The notes: generated from the letters alone by a model not told the origin. Counted from the first letter of the stretch, positions 1 through 12,993 are shown. The stretch: 64,000 nucleotides of DNA from Blasia pusilla (GCA_050084515.1 CM114273.1:25606001-25670000), one strand, 5' to 3'. Numbers and translations are program-made.

Positions 1-2065
1 AACACTTTGGTCCATAGCTTGCCTTGGCCCACATAGATCTTGCTCCGCTTAAACCTTAGCAAGCCATGCCTCAAACTTAGATTGGCCACCTTCTCGCCCT
101 GCTTCAACTTCCCAAGGTACTTACTTGCTTGGATATCCTTCATGTATCCTTCACAAATCCTTCTTTCCAAGTCTGTTTTATTAAGAAACATTGCTCCCAA
201 GACTTGTGTCGTCGATGACATATGCTCATCCCAACGACTTAATGGCTTGTGGATTAGCTCCATATTCGTTAACGCCAAGGTATCATGCCATCAAAGTTGC
301 TTCGGTGTTACGCATTCCTGGGTCTCAAAATACTTGAGCGATATGTTATTGGTGAATACTCGAGTCTTGTGAAGTCCCAAATAGTGACATCACTTCCTCT
401 AGCAATAAACCACCGCGAACAACTCTTTCTCATGAGTGGGCCATCTTCTTTCGATGTCGCTAAGCTTCTTGCTCTCGTATGCTATAGGTCTCCCTTTTTG
501 CACCAACATTCCTGCAATTGCAAAATCACTAGCATAATTGTGCACCTCGAACGGTTAGTCGAACTTTGGAAGCTTCAAAATTGGTTCCTGCAAGAGGATC
601 TCCTTGACTCGATTGAACGATTTATCTACTTCTTTGGTCCATGTTGTATTGGCAAACTTGGCGGTCCACAATGTGAGAGGTTTCACTATTCTTGAAAAGT
701 TCTTCACGTATGTCCGGTAAAGTTGGACCGCTCCGGTGAACCTCCTCATCCCCTTCAAGGTGGAAGGTGGTTCCCATTCGGCGATTGCGCTTACCTTCTC
801 CATGTCTGGACTCACTCCATCTGCACTAGCCACATGCCCCGAGAACTTGATCTTCGTCAAACCGAACTCACTCTTGTCCGCATTCGCATACAACTTGTTC
901 TCCATGATTTTCTCAAACACCGTCTTCAAATGTCAAGTGTGCTCCTCTAGTGTTTTCAAATATATGAGTATGTCATCTATGTAGATGATCACAAACTCAT
1001 CCATCTCCTTATGAAATATGGAGTTAATCAAAGTGGCGAACGTCGGAGGGGCATTACAAAGACCAAAAGGCATTACCATAAACTCAAACGAACCGTATCT
1101 TGTCCTACACGCACTCTTCTCTACATCCGCTTCAGCAATCCGAATCTGATAATATCCTGATTTCATGTCAATCCGGATGAAATACTTGGCATTTGACAAT
1201 CGATCAAATAGGTCATCCATCCTTGGAAGAGGATAGTTGTTCCTTACCGTCACTTTATGCAGCGCTCGATAATCAACATAGAGTCTCAACTTTCCATCGT
1301 TCTTCTTCACAAAGAGAACGGACGCTCCATAAGGTGACTTACTAGTTTGGATGTAACCTCGCTCTAGGAGTTCACCCAATTGTTTCTTCAACTCACCAAG
1401 TTCTTCTTGATTCAACCTATATGGCGCCTTTGAAGGTGGTTGAGATCCGGGTATCACCTCTATCTTATGATCAACCGCCCTATGTGGTGGCAACTCAGTC
1501 GGAAGCTCCTTAGTCAACACATCTCCAAATTCTTTCACAACTCTCTTGAGTGTTTCAAGGATTCTTCTTGAAGCTGAGTTTTGATATCTGCATCTCGCGC
1601 TTGCATCATCCTCTACTTATCTCATCAAGCAAGGAATCCTTCCTCTAACTCGGTCAAACTCGTCCTCGTAATGGCATTCACCAACTCCATCTTTCTAGGA
1701 ACCTCACAAACCAATCTGACATCCATCCATTTTCCGTTAACCAAGACGCTCAACCTCAAAGGTCTTCGCCTCATTTCCACCTCATACGCATCCAAGAACG
1801 TGTTCCCTAAGACTCCATCGATTTCGTCCATATTGCAAATTGTGAAATTCTCCTTGAAATCGAATACTCCGCATCCCACAACTAGTCCTAAAACCAACTG
1901 TGAGGTCTAGTAGGACTTGCCTCCCGCGAATCCTACCCTAATGGGTTCATCCGCCTTAGTGGTTGGCAATCCCAACATCTTCACAATCCTTGGGCTCAAG
2001 AATGAATGTGAAGCACTTGTACCAGCGAGCAACATCACATCGCAATCAGCGATCTTGGATCCTAG
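1..2065 (-). pseudogene. pol: pol polyprotein of element A: protease, reverse transcriptase, RNase H start
   Basis: Following gag on the minus strand, a retropepsin-like segment near 2,040-1,625 shows a SASHSFLSP box whose catalytic Asp is lost (AGTSA in place of D-S/T-GA) and a downstream IDGVLGNTFLDAYEV stretch. RT follows in one frame at 1,538-933: VDYRALHKVTVRNNYPLPR, the FIRIDMKSGYYQI box, MPFGLCNAPPTF and the catalytic YIDD motif (IIYIDDILIY). A frameshift near 930 leads into the RT connection domain (929-555; SGHVASADGVSP, RRFTGAVQLYRTYVKNFS). Below 555 a decayed RNase H start can be followed (ASDFAIAGMLVQKGRPIAYE) to the window edge. Lost protease Asp, frameshifts and stops indicate a dead copy. 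Confidence 0.85.
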
Positions 2066-3137
2066 CTAAATCAAATTGGGCATTCTCTTGGTGACTTGGA
2101 GAGATGCATCTAGATCTTGTGCCGATAAGTGCTTAGCAGCAAATGCAATCATACTCGGTTTACTAGCCTTGGGCCTCACACATTCCTTAGCCATATGCCC
2201 GGGTTTGCCACAATTGTAGCAAATCACTTTGGCGTTTGCTGACTTCGGGAATGGCGGCCCTCTTGGCTTCGCGTTGAGTTCCACTCATTTTTGTGCTAGG
2301 GCAAGAGACCCTTTGTGGTTGCGCTCCACGCCATTCCAAACCCTCTTGGATGCCCCTTTTTTTTAATAACTTAGAAAAACTTTTCGGCTCAAAGGGTTTT
2401 GGACTTCATCATCCCCTATCCGCTCCGCTAACCTCAAAAGATCCGCGCACGTCTTTGGAATGTGAGGCATACAAGAGAGGGTGTTTTCAACGCTTGGTTT
2501 GAGTCCACTTAAGAAGATCACCTTCTTTGTAAACTCATCCGTGGAAAGTGAGCTCATTTGTGCATTGAACTCTCACACATAAGCGCTAAGGGACCCGCTT
2601 TGGCGCAACCTCAAAAACTCCATGTTGTCGAGATACTCTTGATATTCCGGAGTGAATCGATTACCAATCAACCCCTTGAACTCTTCCCAACTCAAAGTTT
2701 TTCCACGGCCCAGATGTTCTTTGCAGTGAGCCATCCATCAGTGGAGAGCGTGATCCTTCAGAAACCTGACCGCTACAGTCACCTTGTTTTGCTCCTCTGC
2801 CCTTTTGCGCTACAAAGTAAAGTTCGAGTTCCGTTAGAAACTCGCTCACTTTCCGAGAACGCCCCATTCTTGTGAATGGCGTTGGAAAATTTGTCTTATA
2901 AAGCTTCTTGCCAGAACTAGAGGCTCCATTTGACTTGAGATCTACAATCACCTTGCTCTGTTGGGCCATTTGGTCTGCCATCAACTTCATCAAATCCATC
3001 ATTTGGATATGAAAGGCCAGTTCGTTTGAGTTTGGAGCCGAATGCCCCATGGAAAAATTCATGTTTGGGACATCCTCATGTCTGGGACTCGGCACTTTGG
3101 GAGTCGCTATCTCCTCCTCTGGCTCAGGGTCACTCAT
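2066..3137 (-). pseudogene. gag: gag polyprotein of element A
   Basis: The start is the Met at 3,137, giving an acidic N-terminus (MSDPEPEEEIATPK) about 200 bases after the primer-binding site. The stretch near 2,880-2,760 (residues PTPFTRMGRSRKVSEFLTEL) resembles the capsid region of plant gypsy gag. The reading frame then shifts more than once (segments 3,137-2,661, 2,557-2,363 and 2,284-2,066). The last segment carries a CCHC zinc knuckle, CYNCGKPGHMAKEC, near 2,218-2,175, which in Ty3/gypsy elements binds the genomic RNA during packaging. The frame breaks mark it as a pseudogene. Confidence 0.8.
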
Positions 3138-3336
3138 TGATTTGTCTCTCGGCTTTTTTTATTTAACTCGCGGCTTCCTAAGTACTTCACCCTTGGTCGC
3201 CATTTGCAAGTCCTTGCTTTCGCAAATCTCCTCCTTGTCTCTTGCATTCCTCCTCAAGCATCAAGGTCTCCCTCCTTGAGTTCTTCTCAAACGTCGAGAT
3301 CTTACATGATCCCAAGTTCACGCTCACCAAGGATTT

Positions 3337-3348
3337 GCTCTGACACCA
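3337..3348 (-). other. Primer-binding site of element A (tRNA-iMet type)
   Basis: The minus strand reads TGGTGTCAGAGC here, one base from the plant initiator-Met tRNA primer-binding site TGGTATCAGAGC used by most plant LTR retrotransposons. It follows directly after a terminal CA (3,350-3,349), as expected at an LTR/PBS boundary. Confidence 0.8.
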
Positions 3349-3980
3349 TGTGTCGTGTGCCTACTCTCCTTGAACGTTAATCTTTGTTGTTGCGGAAGCG
3401 TGCGTTCAGTAGGACACGCTATCAACGCTGATCTGGATCCAAACACGCACATTGGTTAGTTGGGTCTGGATCAATCAGTGGGCTAACTTTCCGAGTTCTC
3501 GCCTCGATTTCTCATCAAGCTCAACCTTCCTAGTTTCACGGTTTACAACACATGCAAGTCTCGAAAGACTTGGGACAGAATTCCTGGTCGGTTCAGGAAC
3601 CTCAAACGGCGTTTCGTGCCTGGCGGTACCAACCGCCCAATGGACATCCAATGAGTCCCTAACCAAGACTCACACAAAATAAATCATGGGTCATAATCCA
3701 AGTGTGGCGTACAAAGTCCACTCCCTTGGATCAAGTTTGAGTTTGGAATTCCAACGCCAAACTCCCATGCCCTTGAGACGCCGTTTGGTGCTACTAGTCT
3801 TGCTCTCATATTAGGTACCTAGGGTTGGCAACTATGAACCGGGGACAACACCAGCAAGCCCAAGACGCTTGGGAAATGGCCACCTAATATAGCCTGAAAT
3901 ATACATACAAGTAGGCAGCAAAGAAACTTAATCTAATCTCACCTTGATTGGTTTCACCCATCAAGACTTTCAGAGAAGGT
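3349..3980 (-). repeat. 5' LTR of element A (outer end not resolved)
   Basis: The minus-strand LTR ends in CA immediately before the primer-binding site. Its other end (TG on the minus strand, CA on the plus strand) cannot be fixed because the 3' LTR is outside the window. The end near 3,980 is a guess, and the LTR may run further towards 4,740. The stretch has no coding content. Confidence 0.5.
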
Positions 3981-4046
3981 GGGAACAAAAAAAAGAGATT
4001 TTGTCGCGAAACAGAAAGCTTTTATGCGCTTTGCTATGTTTAATTA

Positions 4047-4137
4047 TTTTTTTAATGCGTCAAATTGGCTAACCAACGTTGGATCTAAGGCCAAGTTTGA
4101 CGACAAGTCTGTTAGCCGATTTGACGCATTAAAAAAA
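4047..4137. repeat. Small foldback / MITE-like inverted repeat
   Basis: Two arms, 4,047-4,073 and 4,111-4,137, are inverted copies of a 27-base sequence (core AATGCGTCAAATTGGCTAAC) with one mismatch, separated by a 37-base loop and bordered by T and A runs. This is compatible with a tiny MITE or a decayed transposon end. The possible 204-residue reading frame that crosses it (3,979-4,593) is treated as chance. Confidence 0.6.
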
Positions 4138-4744
4138 AAAAAAAACATCAAGTACAGATCGATCCTAATGGAAAATAGACTTGGGAAAGTGGGGTTCGTG
4201 TTCCGAGAATCCTTGGAGAGACTCCCCCTTACTAGTACTTCTAGGGATCCCCTAACTTTAGGGAAAAATAGCCGGGCCCCTCAAATTGGCCTCCAACGCA
4301 ATTGCTCTCATAGTTTTTTGTGGCCAATATCTCAGCCTATACTTATGAGTTTGCAAAGATCTTTAATGTGTTGGAAGCATCTAAAGATAAGCTTTCCAAT
4401 GCATCCTTTTGTGTTCCAAACGCATCTTGGGGCTAAATGTTATGGTCCGAAACACAATCTAATTCCCCAAATGCTAGTCGTGTTCCAAAATAGGTCCTCA
4501 CCTCTTCGGCAACCAACCTTCCAAGACTCAACTCATCTCAAGTCTTGGTTTGCATTTGGTCTAGGTTTCCTGTTTGCGACCACTAGCGCATGAAATGCAC
4601 AACTCTGTTCCGCATTTCATCTCTTAGACTTTTCCAAGAGACCTTCCAAAAGCCTCTCTAAAGCGCAATCATCGCAGTGTGAGTCCACTTGAGTTGTGAT
4701 GTTCTGCTTGGTGCCTATTTGGTGTTCGTTTTGTTATGAGGGTT
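4138..4744. other. No recognisable gene
   Basis: No conserved coding sequence is seen. It may be the remainder of the element A LTR or an old flank of the relic that follows. Confidence 0.4.
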
Positions 4745-7690
4745 GCAACACCGGATTATCCTTGATATGTTGATATTCTTGGATCTCGCTTGCATCCACT
4801 ACCTGAACCATCTTGGTAGGCATGGGGCTAAGAAGTGCAACAGAAGTGACATGTTGCAACCTCATCTTACATTATTCAGCTACTCCTAAGTTAATAATCC
4901 ATGTCAAGAAATTCATGTCCTTCACCTGATCCAAGATATGACGTCAGGATGCCTATGATAGTAATGGTACTACCGTCAATCCTCAGGGGAATCCTCTCGC
5001 CCGCTCTCCCTCATCGGCGTTGGGCTCCACCAACGTTGTGTATGGTCATTTCAAAACAAGCTAAGACTAGCCTCCTTATATCCATAGGATTCTATAAGGA
5101 CGAAAAGCTAAAAAATGTAGGAAAGGTCGCATGTGGCATGCCAATCTTGTTGACCATCGTCAATAGAGGTCGATCATCGTGCCTCACTATCTTGACCCAC
5201 ATCATGGATAAAAAATGGAATCCACCAAAAAGTGGGAGGTAAGCTCCACTCTCGCGTATGCCCTCCCCAACATCTCATGTGGTACCAAGTTGGTAAACCG
5301 TAGATGTAGGTAGTGTGCTCATGAACCTACACTAATTGCATCCAAAAACACTACAAGGCCAATCCATGCACAAACCTGATGTGCACTCATTACCACTTGT
5401 GACCTTGAATCGCCCATGCTCGATACATTCTCCGTAATGTAAGTTGGAGAATGGGATTAATGATCGTGCAAGTGTCGCAACATCCTCATTATCTCCCACA
5501 ACAATATCGATCGAAAGTCGGAAAAACCACTACCTCATCCAACACTTCATTGGCCCTAACATGGCCAACCTGGAATGACCAAATCAATGGTCCCCATCCA
5601 ATCCAAGTCTTACGCTCCAAGAAACGAAATGTCCCTTGGTAAGGAATTGTGGTACCCCTGCACGGCCAACATAGGTAAAAAAAAGGAAAAAAAAGGCGTA
5701 ACGGTGCCACGTGTCGGAGTCAGACACGCCTCTCAATCTCATCAAGCTCCACATACAAATATTTTTGCATACACATTCCTACCTACAAAACAGCAGCCAA
5801 CCCAATGTTGATCCTTCCAAAGAGAGCCACACAATTAATGAGGTGTCTGAGGATGATATCGTAGCTGTCCCTCCTACCCCGGGCTTATATGACCTATCAC
5901 GTTTTGGTACAAACGTATCACTCCACGCCATCTGCACATGCTCTTCAGCTAAGCATCAGAGCACGAGCCCCTCAAATGCATCTTTCCTCCACGGAATGAT
6001 GCTGCTACCGTAACACTCCTCTCCATATGGGTGTTGATTACGGGTATGTCCTTTGCATGGCCATAACCCTCAATCAAATCCTCAGGCTAGGTGATGGTGC
6101 TAGTGAATGCTGCCACAATCACCATCTTTCCTAGTTGTCGCTCGATCACTCTACTCGTGAATTGAACGGATAACAATTTAATTCACCCATCACATGACTT
6201 CCATCTTGGTCTATAGGATGTTGACTCCTCTTAGTAATCCAGGGAAAACCCCATTGGATACAACATCAATCTTCCAACCAAGATGTCATAGGACTTGACA
6301 TTGATCAGTATCGCCTTTGCTCGCATCACAAACTCATCTTACAGATGTCCTAGTCGAATCCTCACTACGACCTCATATTGGTGATAAAGTGTGTCCTACT
6401 TGCTCCACCCAAGGACATGTGTATCCTAAATGGCAAGGCTCCACATCGACCCTTGTCAAGCCCAATCCCGTAAATGCGGCCTTCCCCAACATCAAGGGTT
6501 GCGATCCTGAATCCAACAAAATGCGTTGCATACTAAATACTCTACCTCCTTAATTCACCAACTAGAAGATCTATCTCTAGTTATCCAGCAAAACAACATC
6601 TAGAGAAATCATGGCACGCTGTATTATAGGTCTAGGACTAACTAGCGGGCATCTCCGCCATCCTAGCGTGAGGTGAGCGGCCCGAGCATAGGCTCCAAGG
6701 TCAAGTCTACCACCTCCTATATAACCACCTCTAAACATGAGGCAGTAAGACCATCTCTGTGCTCATTTAGCATAGCGGCCAACTGAAAAACCTTGGCGAG
6801 CCTACCTCCCAATGTCATAACATTAGAAGTGGAAAACCATAGGGAAAAATGCATAGCAATTTTCGCCCCCAAACATGTACTCAATACGGGCTTCATACAA
6901 GTGTCAAAAATAAGAGTTTCTATATATGCTTGCTTCCCCCATCGTCCATCGTAAGTGCACACCAACAACATTCATCCTATGGGAACTCTGATCAAGACCT
7001 ATCGATAGGGTCTTCATCGCCTTAGACAAAGTAAATGAATGAGGAAGCCTAGTATGTTTCTTGGCTTGCCCTCTCTATGGATCTAGCTCTATGTCTACTC
7101 CACATATAATGACGACAGTTGCCTCCATCTATGCAACCCCACACATCCAACCAAGATACTTCATGTTTGTGGTTGCTCTGTATGAGGCCAATTTCACTAA
7201 CTTGGCATCGGAAAACCTCAATGTCATTGTGGCGATCTGATGCTGCAAGTGCTCTATTTGAGAAGCCATCCCAACCTCATGCCTAGAGTCTCCCTCAACT
7301 AGTCTAGGTGGTGGACCTCTACCTCCTCCACGGGCATATCCACCACCCCCACGACCAAGTCCAACTCCTCGTCCCCTTACAAAACCACCTTACACACAAC
7401 TTCTAGCCCACCCAAACCTCCAACTTGCTCTAGTATCCTCTTTTGCCCGCAATCCCGACGTAGCTCAGTGTGTAGGCTAAAGCATCTAGTGCACATATGA
7501 CCATACTACTGGCAATGTTCACATTGGAACACTCTTGATAAACCCATCTACTTCTCCAAGTTGAGGCACGTATCCACTAGCCTGACGGGTGAAATAATCC
7601 TATTGTCAATGGGCTCCACCACATGCCCAACAAAGAATTCTTGGTGACTATTGCTGACCCGTATATGATGGCATGGATTGTTGTGGCACT
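4745..7690 (-). mobile_element. Ancient relic of the DNMT/PHD gypsy family (gag zinc knuckle to methyltransferase C-terminus)
   Basis: The stretch is collinear, on the minus strand, with 61,400-64,000 and with 15,000-16,800. For example, 4,836-4,925 matches 61,500-61,620, 5,705-5,740 matches 62,390-62,415 around the CCACGTGTCG block, 6,450-6,520 matches the protease start at 63,175-63,240, and 7,460-7,640 matches the gag zinc-knuckle region at 16,570-16,735. Identity is low, with many stops, indels and transitions, so this is the oldest sizeable copy in the window. It shows that the methyltransferase domain was already part of the family when this copy inserted. No intact frame survives. Confidence 0.75.
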
Positions 7691-9239
7691 GCCTTCATCT
7701 AGTGTGTCACCAAAAAAAATGAGAAGTGCTTTTGTGCATAGCCTTCCAAATGAAAAAGCAGAAGCCTATGTAAGACTAATTAGTTGGCTCCTAGAGAGGA
7801 AACTCAAATGCTCACTTACACACATCGAATCCCCCTTGCCCCTATCTATCTTTCTTATGTAAAATCAAAGAAAATAATGGCTCGCACAACCAATTCCACT
7901 CTTGAATCTACATAAAGGCATCAAACCACATCTTTGCCTTGACGAAGGGAATCTGGACTTTAACACTCAAGCTCCGACCAACCCTAAAAGGATGAGTGCT
8001 CCATAGGTTCAACATGAGAAATTTTTCTAGTGAGAGCCATCTTCCCACATTATATACACTTGGGAAGAGCCAAACTAGCTCTTTCCCCAAAAGTAGCAAA
8101 AAATGGAAACCTTTGCTCAAAAGTTAGTGGGTGATTGTTGAGTTAGTCAATAGGTCATATATCCCGAAATAGCAAAGTAGAGGATTTCTTGGAAATAATG
8201 ATCCCAACGCAATAGAATTTTAGCCAACCTCATCGCACCACTTATGACAAATTTATGTCTTAATAACCCAATATATGGCTCCTTACATTGTTGAAATGGT
8301 AGAACTTTACATGTTGGCCAACTATGATGTGACAAGATTCAAAACAAAAGAAGGAATCCATAAGGTATTCTACAAGTGTGCAACCACACAAAACTTTAAC
8401 TATATATCATATATTTGTAGGGAGTGTGTTGTCGTGGTCATGTCAAGATGGATAAAAGGAATATGTGTGAAAGGGATTTAGAGTGTGTAGATAATGTGCT
8501 TAGTTGGGACTCAAAAGTTTGGAAGTTTGGTAAGAAATATCAATAAGTTGAGTGGAGGTGCAAAAATGTTGTAAGTGTAAATGTGAAAAAAAATTAGAAA
8601 GAAAAATGAAGAAGTCTACCCGCATTGTTCGAACGCATACTATCAATATGATATTGAAAAGTAGTTGGAGATAGGGTTTCTAAAAAATCTAGAATGGAAT
8701 GCACAATCTTGGAATTGAGTTATAGTACAGTATTGAAATTGAGGTTTAGTATGCCTGAAATTTTTATTGTTGCATCCAGCGAGCGAAAGCCTATTTTGGA
8801 AGCAAAGATAGTAAAATATGAGTGAATGGAACTTTAGCATCAGGGTATGGTAAAGCATCAATGATGAAATGGATAGGTCATGATTGATATTATAGATACA
8901 ATATAGAGGCAAGTTGAAACCTAGTGTAGTGACTACAATACTAGAAATTAATGAGTATGAAGAGCTTGAGTGAGTGAAAAGTATGTGAAACATACAGAAG
9001 AAGCAAAAAGTTGAATACAAAAGAATTATCTTAACACATATAGGCTAGGAATGAAATGAAATTGTGGAACGGAAAGACGAGATACTTGAAAAATATGTTA
9101 TATCTAGTTTATAAGATCAGAGATTCATCTGGAACATTAGTAAAATAGTGTTTTGAAAGGAGTTATATATAGTTAAAAAAATTTAACAAGCCTACGTGAG
9201 AGTGAAATTCAGTAGCATATTGTCACTTCATCATTGTAC
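7691..9239. other. No recognisable gene
   Basis: AT-richer sequence without convincing coding homology. The left part may be the decayed N-terminal gag of the relic before it, and the right part may be the 3' portion of the Helitron that follows. Neither could be confirmed by eye. Confidence 0.4.
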
Positions 9240-10863
9240 TTAATATAAGTAGCTGAATGATGTGAATTCTAAGTGAAAGAGCGCAACAAAGACTCTATAA
9301 GAGTTGCGTGCAGATGCAGCTTTGGATTCCCATGTACATATAAGGTCATTCGTGTCCTTCATGAAGTCCTTTAAGAATTGAGAAACATTTGCCAAGTTAT
9401 TATTGTACATATTCACGTCAGAGTTAGGATGTATGCTTTCTTCCATAAAGTTAGTTCTTATGACAAGCAAAGTGTGATCGGAAATAGCAATCTTAACATA
9501 AATGTATACAATATCACCATCTCTAAAATGGATATCTTCATTCACTCCATGTGAACTTTTTGTAGCATACAGCTTCAAGTTAATATCAAAGGTGAGCATG
9601 ATTTTACATCCAACAGCAAGAAAAGGTAATTGGTGGAAGTCCGGGTCATCTAGCCATGAATTAACCTTAGAAAATGGTAGGTGCATCAATGAAATGATAG
9701 AAGCCTCTCCAAAGAAACGATAGAAGTCTCTCCAAAGAAATGTTTCAAGCATACAACATTAAATAGTTGGACCTTTGAGCAATACGAACAGATTATTGTA
9801 GTGTCTTCAGTGAGAAAATCAACAACATCATCTTTTGAGACAAAACAACTACCAAGGTACGAGTGAATGGTCTCAACGGATTGTAGGATAGACCTAATAG
9901 CATTCAAAAATTGCAAGTATTTAATTTCATTAGAATGCCAAACTGGTGTGATTAGCTCATGTTTCTCTACCATAGACATAAGTGGCAAGAAAAGCAAATA
10001 GCAGGTTGAACAAGTAATAGTTTTCTTGTGCTTGCAAATTGTAGAGAGTTGAGACATATCTCCTACTAGAACTACTAGTCTACCCGCAAAGAGATCACAT
10101 GAATGAGATGTTGAAGTCTCATTTAATCACATTGCTATAATGTGGAGTAGATGGGATGTTAGCATTGAGCACTCATCATTACATTCTCTCAATTTAATGG
10201 TTGAATCAGAAGTTACCTGGAGATATGGAACTTCTCCCCTTATTGGAATACAAAATGTTGAGTGAACTGTAGTGGCATAAGTATGCAAGCAAACAACTGC
10301 AATGCTGGTTGTTTTTGTCAGGAATACTTGTAAGCTCATAGATTTCCAATAATCACACATAAAGATAATAAAGCAAGTTTTACCTGAACTTGGAGAACCT
10401 TGGAGAATAATTAATCCTGAGGACTTATCTTTCATTTTTAGGTACAAAGTTTGCTGCTTAGGATTGAGCCTTGTAATATCAACTATAGCTCGATTTTGTG
10501 TATGTTGAGTATCATTGGTGTGAGTAGATTGTGTAATATGGTTAATTCTCATTGGGAGGTTATTTGATAAGAAAGGTTTCAGAATGTTACATGCCTTACT
10601 AAACACCTTAGCTGTATGTGTTGTGCTCCAAATCTTTTCAACAACATGCATGTTTATAATGTTATCTATTGAATCCATTCCAGTGATAATGCCGCACAAG
10701 AGGCACTCATAGAGGTAAGTCCATTGGGTTGAATCAGATGAAATAAGCTCTTTCTTTGATCTGAAGGAAATGTTGTAAAGAAGTTGATTGTAAAAAAACT
10801 CATTCCATTGGTAGAGGGCACGAAAGTCTTTAAATCGTACGAGCCTCGTAGCTGCGCAAACAA
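9240..10863 (-). pseudogene. Helitron Pif1-type helicase domain
   Basis: The segment at 10,699-10,127 reads LNPKQQTLYLKM, then a Walker A-like GSPSSGKT with the nucleotide-binding Lys-Thr retained, then STFCIPIRGEVP, the stretch after motif Ia usual in Helitron helicases. At 10,057-9,686 and 9,752-9,240 the C-terminal half follows, with LPFLAVGCKIMLTFDINLKL matching the conserved P-x-x-VG-x-KVML-x-x-N-L box of Pif1 helicases. Such helicases unwind donor DNA during rolling-circle transposition. The frame changes several times, and no single reading frame spans the domain. Confidence 0.75.
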
Positions 10864-11104
10864 TATTGCCTACAAAATTTGTGCCAATTGCTGTAAATGG
10901 GAGATGTCCTTTGGGAGTTCTAAAAACTAGGTTGTTAGAGCAGAATTGGACAAAGGTAGTAGATTCTAGGCTTTCTAGTCTATGGCAGTAGATTATTATG
11001 GGGTGAATGCAGGGTGCTTAGGCATTTTTGTATAAGGTTTTCCGAGGCAATGATGGGTTGGAGTTAATATATTTAACAAACTAGGACCTGCATATTATGG
11101 GTAT

Positions 11105-12671
11105 CTAGAGGGACATGAGTGAAGCTTCAGTAGCCAAAACATAATGATTTAGAACAACTCCAGATATAAGCTTAAGTTGAAATTCATCTAAATTAACAAG
11201 TCCAAGACAACGGGCGGTTTCCGTGTCAATATCCAATGAACATGTAGGTTTTAATTTTAGTGCATAGTTAATCAAATGGAAACACTTGTCAGTATTCGTG
11301 ACACGTTGGAGACGGATAAAAGGACCCCAAACTAGGAGGACAAGGGGGTGGTATGGGATCACATTTCTATGCTCAACGGAGGGTATGTAGTAAGTCCATT
11401 GAGTGCTCTTGGGGTAGTTATGGAGATTGACATCGTATGGAAATCCAAGCCTACAATATGGACATTGAGTTGTCTAATTGATAATACTTATACCTTCTTT
11501 GCAAAGAAGGTAATTTAGCACCTAAGAGTGGGAGTCAGATCATGGTGAAGTGTTGGATTTTGGTAAATGTTTTTTCAATGGTTGCAGGTATATACGCGCA
11601 AATCTCAAAAGTTATGTGATCAATAACATTTGCACCAAAAAAATGATATGGCCATGAAGGTTTCCTAAAGCTTGTATTTCATATATCCATACATAGTCTA
11701 ATATATAGCCCAATATTCTTGGACCTGAAAAGACAAATTGAGATAGGAAAGTATGGAGTATAGTATGGAATAGTTGAGTGCATTTTGCAGGGACATCTCG
11801 CCAAGTAAATTTTGGATTGAACTTGCGAAGGATGAAATCTATATGATAATTTGTGGCCATTTTTTGGAGGATATTTCTTCAGATATTAGTGTTAGGAAAA
11901 AGTGAGGTATGCCCCACTTTCTGACCATTGCTCTAATATCTTTAAGGTGACGTCTGTACCAACCTGGTGTACTTGGTACCTAGGAACTAAGTGAATACAT
12001 GGATAATTGGCGGTATAGGCCATCTTCTAGTAGGTTTGGTTTGTTATGTCTTATCCTATCAAGATCTCTATTTAGAATAAAGGATTGAGACTATGAAGGT
12101 AATGAGATGGACCGCCAAAATTGATGCATTACAAGTGGATAGGCTTTATACAATGAGAACAAGTTAAATAGTTGTCTTGATCTATGCCTCATATACTCAG
12201 AAAATGATATAGAGCCTGTTAAATATCTGCAGAGAAAGGGGAAGAGAAAAGGGAATGTTCATGTTTCTATTGTTAATCGCTTATCTAAGGAGTTACAAGA
12301 AGAGTCGGTCAGGAAACTATCTCTACAAGATGCTTCCTTCCTAAAGAAGAGAATACTGTTATTAAAGATATCTGAGGATAAACGCGATTGCAAGGGCAGA
12401 GAATATGTGATATCTTGCAAGATATTTAGCTCACGTTGACAGGGGTTGAAACACATGGAGTGAGTTACCTGAACTTTCTCATGGGAGGCTTTAATTTTAG
12501 AATCGACGATACTAAGGTGGTAGGTAGGACTACAAGGCCAGCTAATAGTTTTGGAAGCTCAAGCAAGCACTTGTAGTCTTTGTAGAGGTCATTAACATTA
12601 AAGTTAGTGGCAAGCACATTACTCACACTATCTTGGATGGTGTTCCTAGTGGCTTGAGTTGGTACATTCAT
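11105..12671 (-). pseudogene. Helitron Rep (HUH nuclease) domain
   Basis: The segment 11,860-11,612 contains YHIDFILRKFNPKFTWRDVPA and ends in IQALGNLHGHIIF, whose H-G-H matches the two-His (HUH) metal-binding motif of Helitron Rep proteins. The segment 11,362-11,105 reads IPYHPLVLLVWGPFIRLQ, like the VPYNPyLLLk-x-x-xHIN stretch that follows the HUH motif in plant Helitrons. The upstream segments 12,671-12,465 and 12,456-12,259 are probably the decayed N-terminal Helitron-like domain. The catalytic Tyr motif could not be identified with confidence. Confidence 0.6.
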
Positions 12672-12993
12672 ATCCCACGCGATTAGAGGGGAGTCTATAA
12701 AGGATGCAGGAGGGAAAAATCCTTTGTGGAACCCATTGTATTTCTCTAGAATTCCAATGCATCATCAATGGAGAGAAGTTGAAGGAGGTGTAGTACGTGG
12801 ATCTTATGCTAAATATGCTGGTGTCATATACACATTTAACGTGGTTGGTGGTTTGGTTTGTAGCACATAGATCACAAGCATAGAATTATCCATATATTGG
12901 TATTATGTAGGGGGCCAAAAAACCATTGCAAAGTGCATATGGTCGATAATTATTTGATCTTACAATGCATATTCTATTGCGTGGTATACAATA

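Larger units (their letters stand above)
1..3350 (-). mobile_element. Ty3/gypsy retrotransposon, element A (5' part, decayed)
   Basis: Reading the minus strand from 3,350 downward, the sequence gives an LTR end, a primer-binding site, gag with a CCHC zinc knuckle, a retropepsin-like region, reverse transcriptase with YIDD and the start of RNase H, then runs off the window at base 1. This gag-PR-RT-RH order is that of Ty3/gypsy (Metaviridae-type) elements. Several frameshifts and stops break the polyprotein, so it is not expected to be active. Its protein sequence differs clearly from the methyltransferase-bearing gypsy family elsewhere in the window. The 3' half (integrase and 3' LTR) lies outside the window. 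Confidence 0.9.
9240..12700 (-). mobile_element. Decayed Helitron (Rep + Pif1-type helicase)
   Basis: On the minus strand a HUH-type Rep region (about 12,670-11,100) is followed by a Pif1-type helicase (about 10,860-9,240), the fixed domain order of the RepHel protein of Helitron rolling-circle transposons. Both halves are broken by many frameshifts. The terminal TC and the 3' hairpin plus CTRR could not be located, so the borders are the limits of recognisable coding sequence. Helitrons insert between A and T without target duplication, so no TSD is expected. Confidence 0.75.

Noticed and set aside
3979-4593. 204-residue open frame
   Set aside because: It crosses a foldback repeat and A-runs, has no recognised domain and no conserved composition.
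7320-7640. Possible tRNA-like or RNA gene in the CCACC-rich stretch
   Set aside because: It aligns with the gag Pro/Gly-rich linker of copy B (16,420-16,740) and needs no other explanation.
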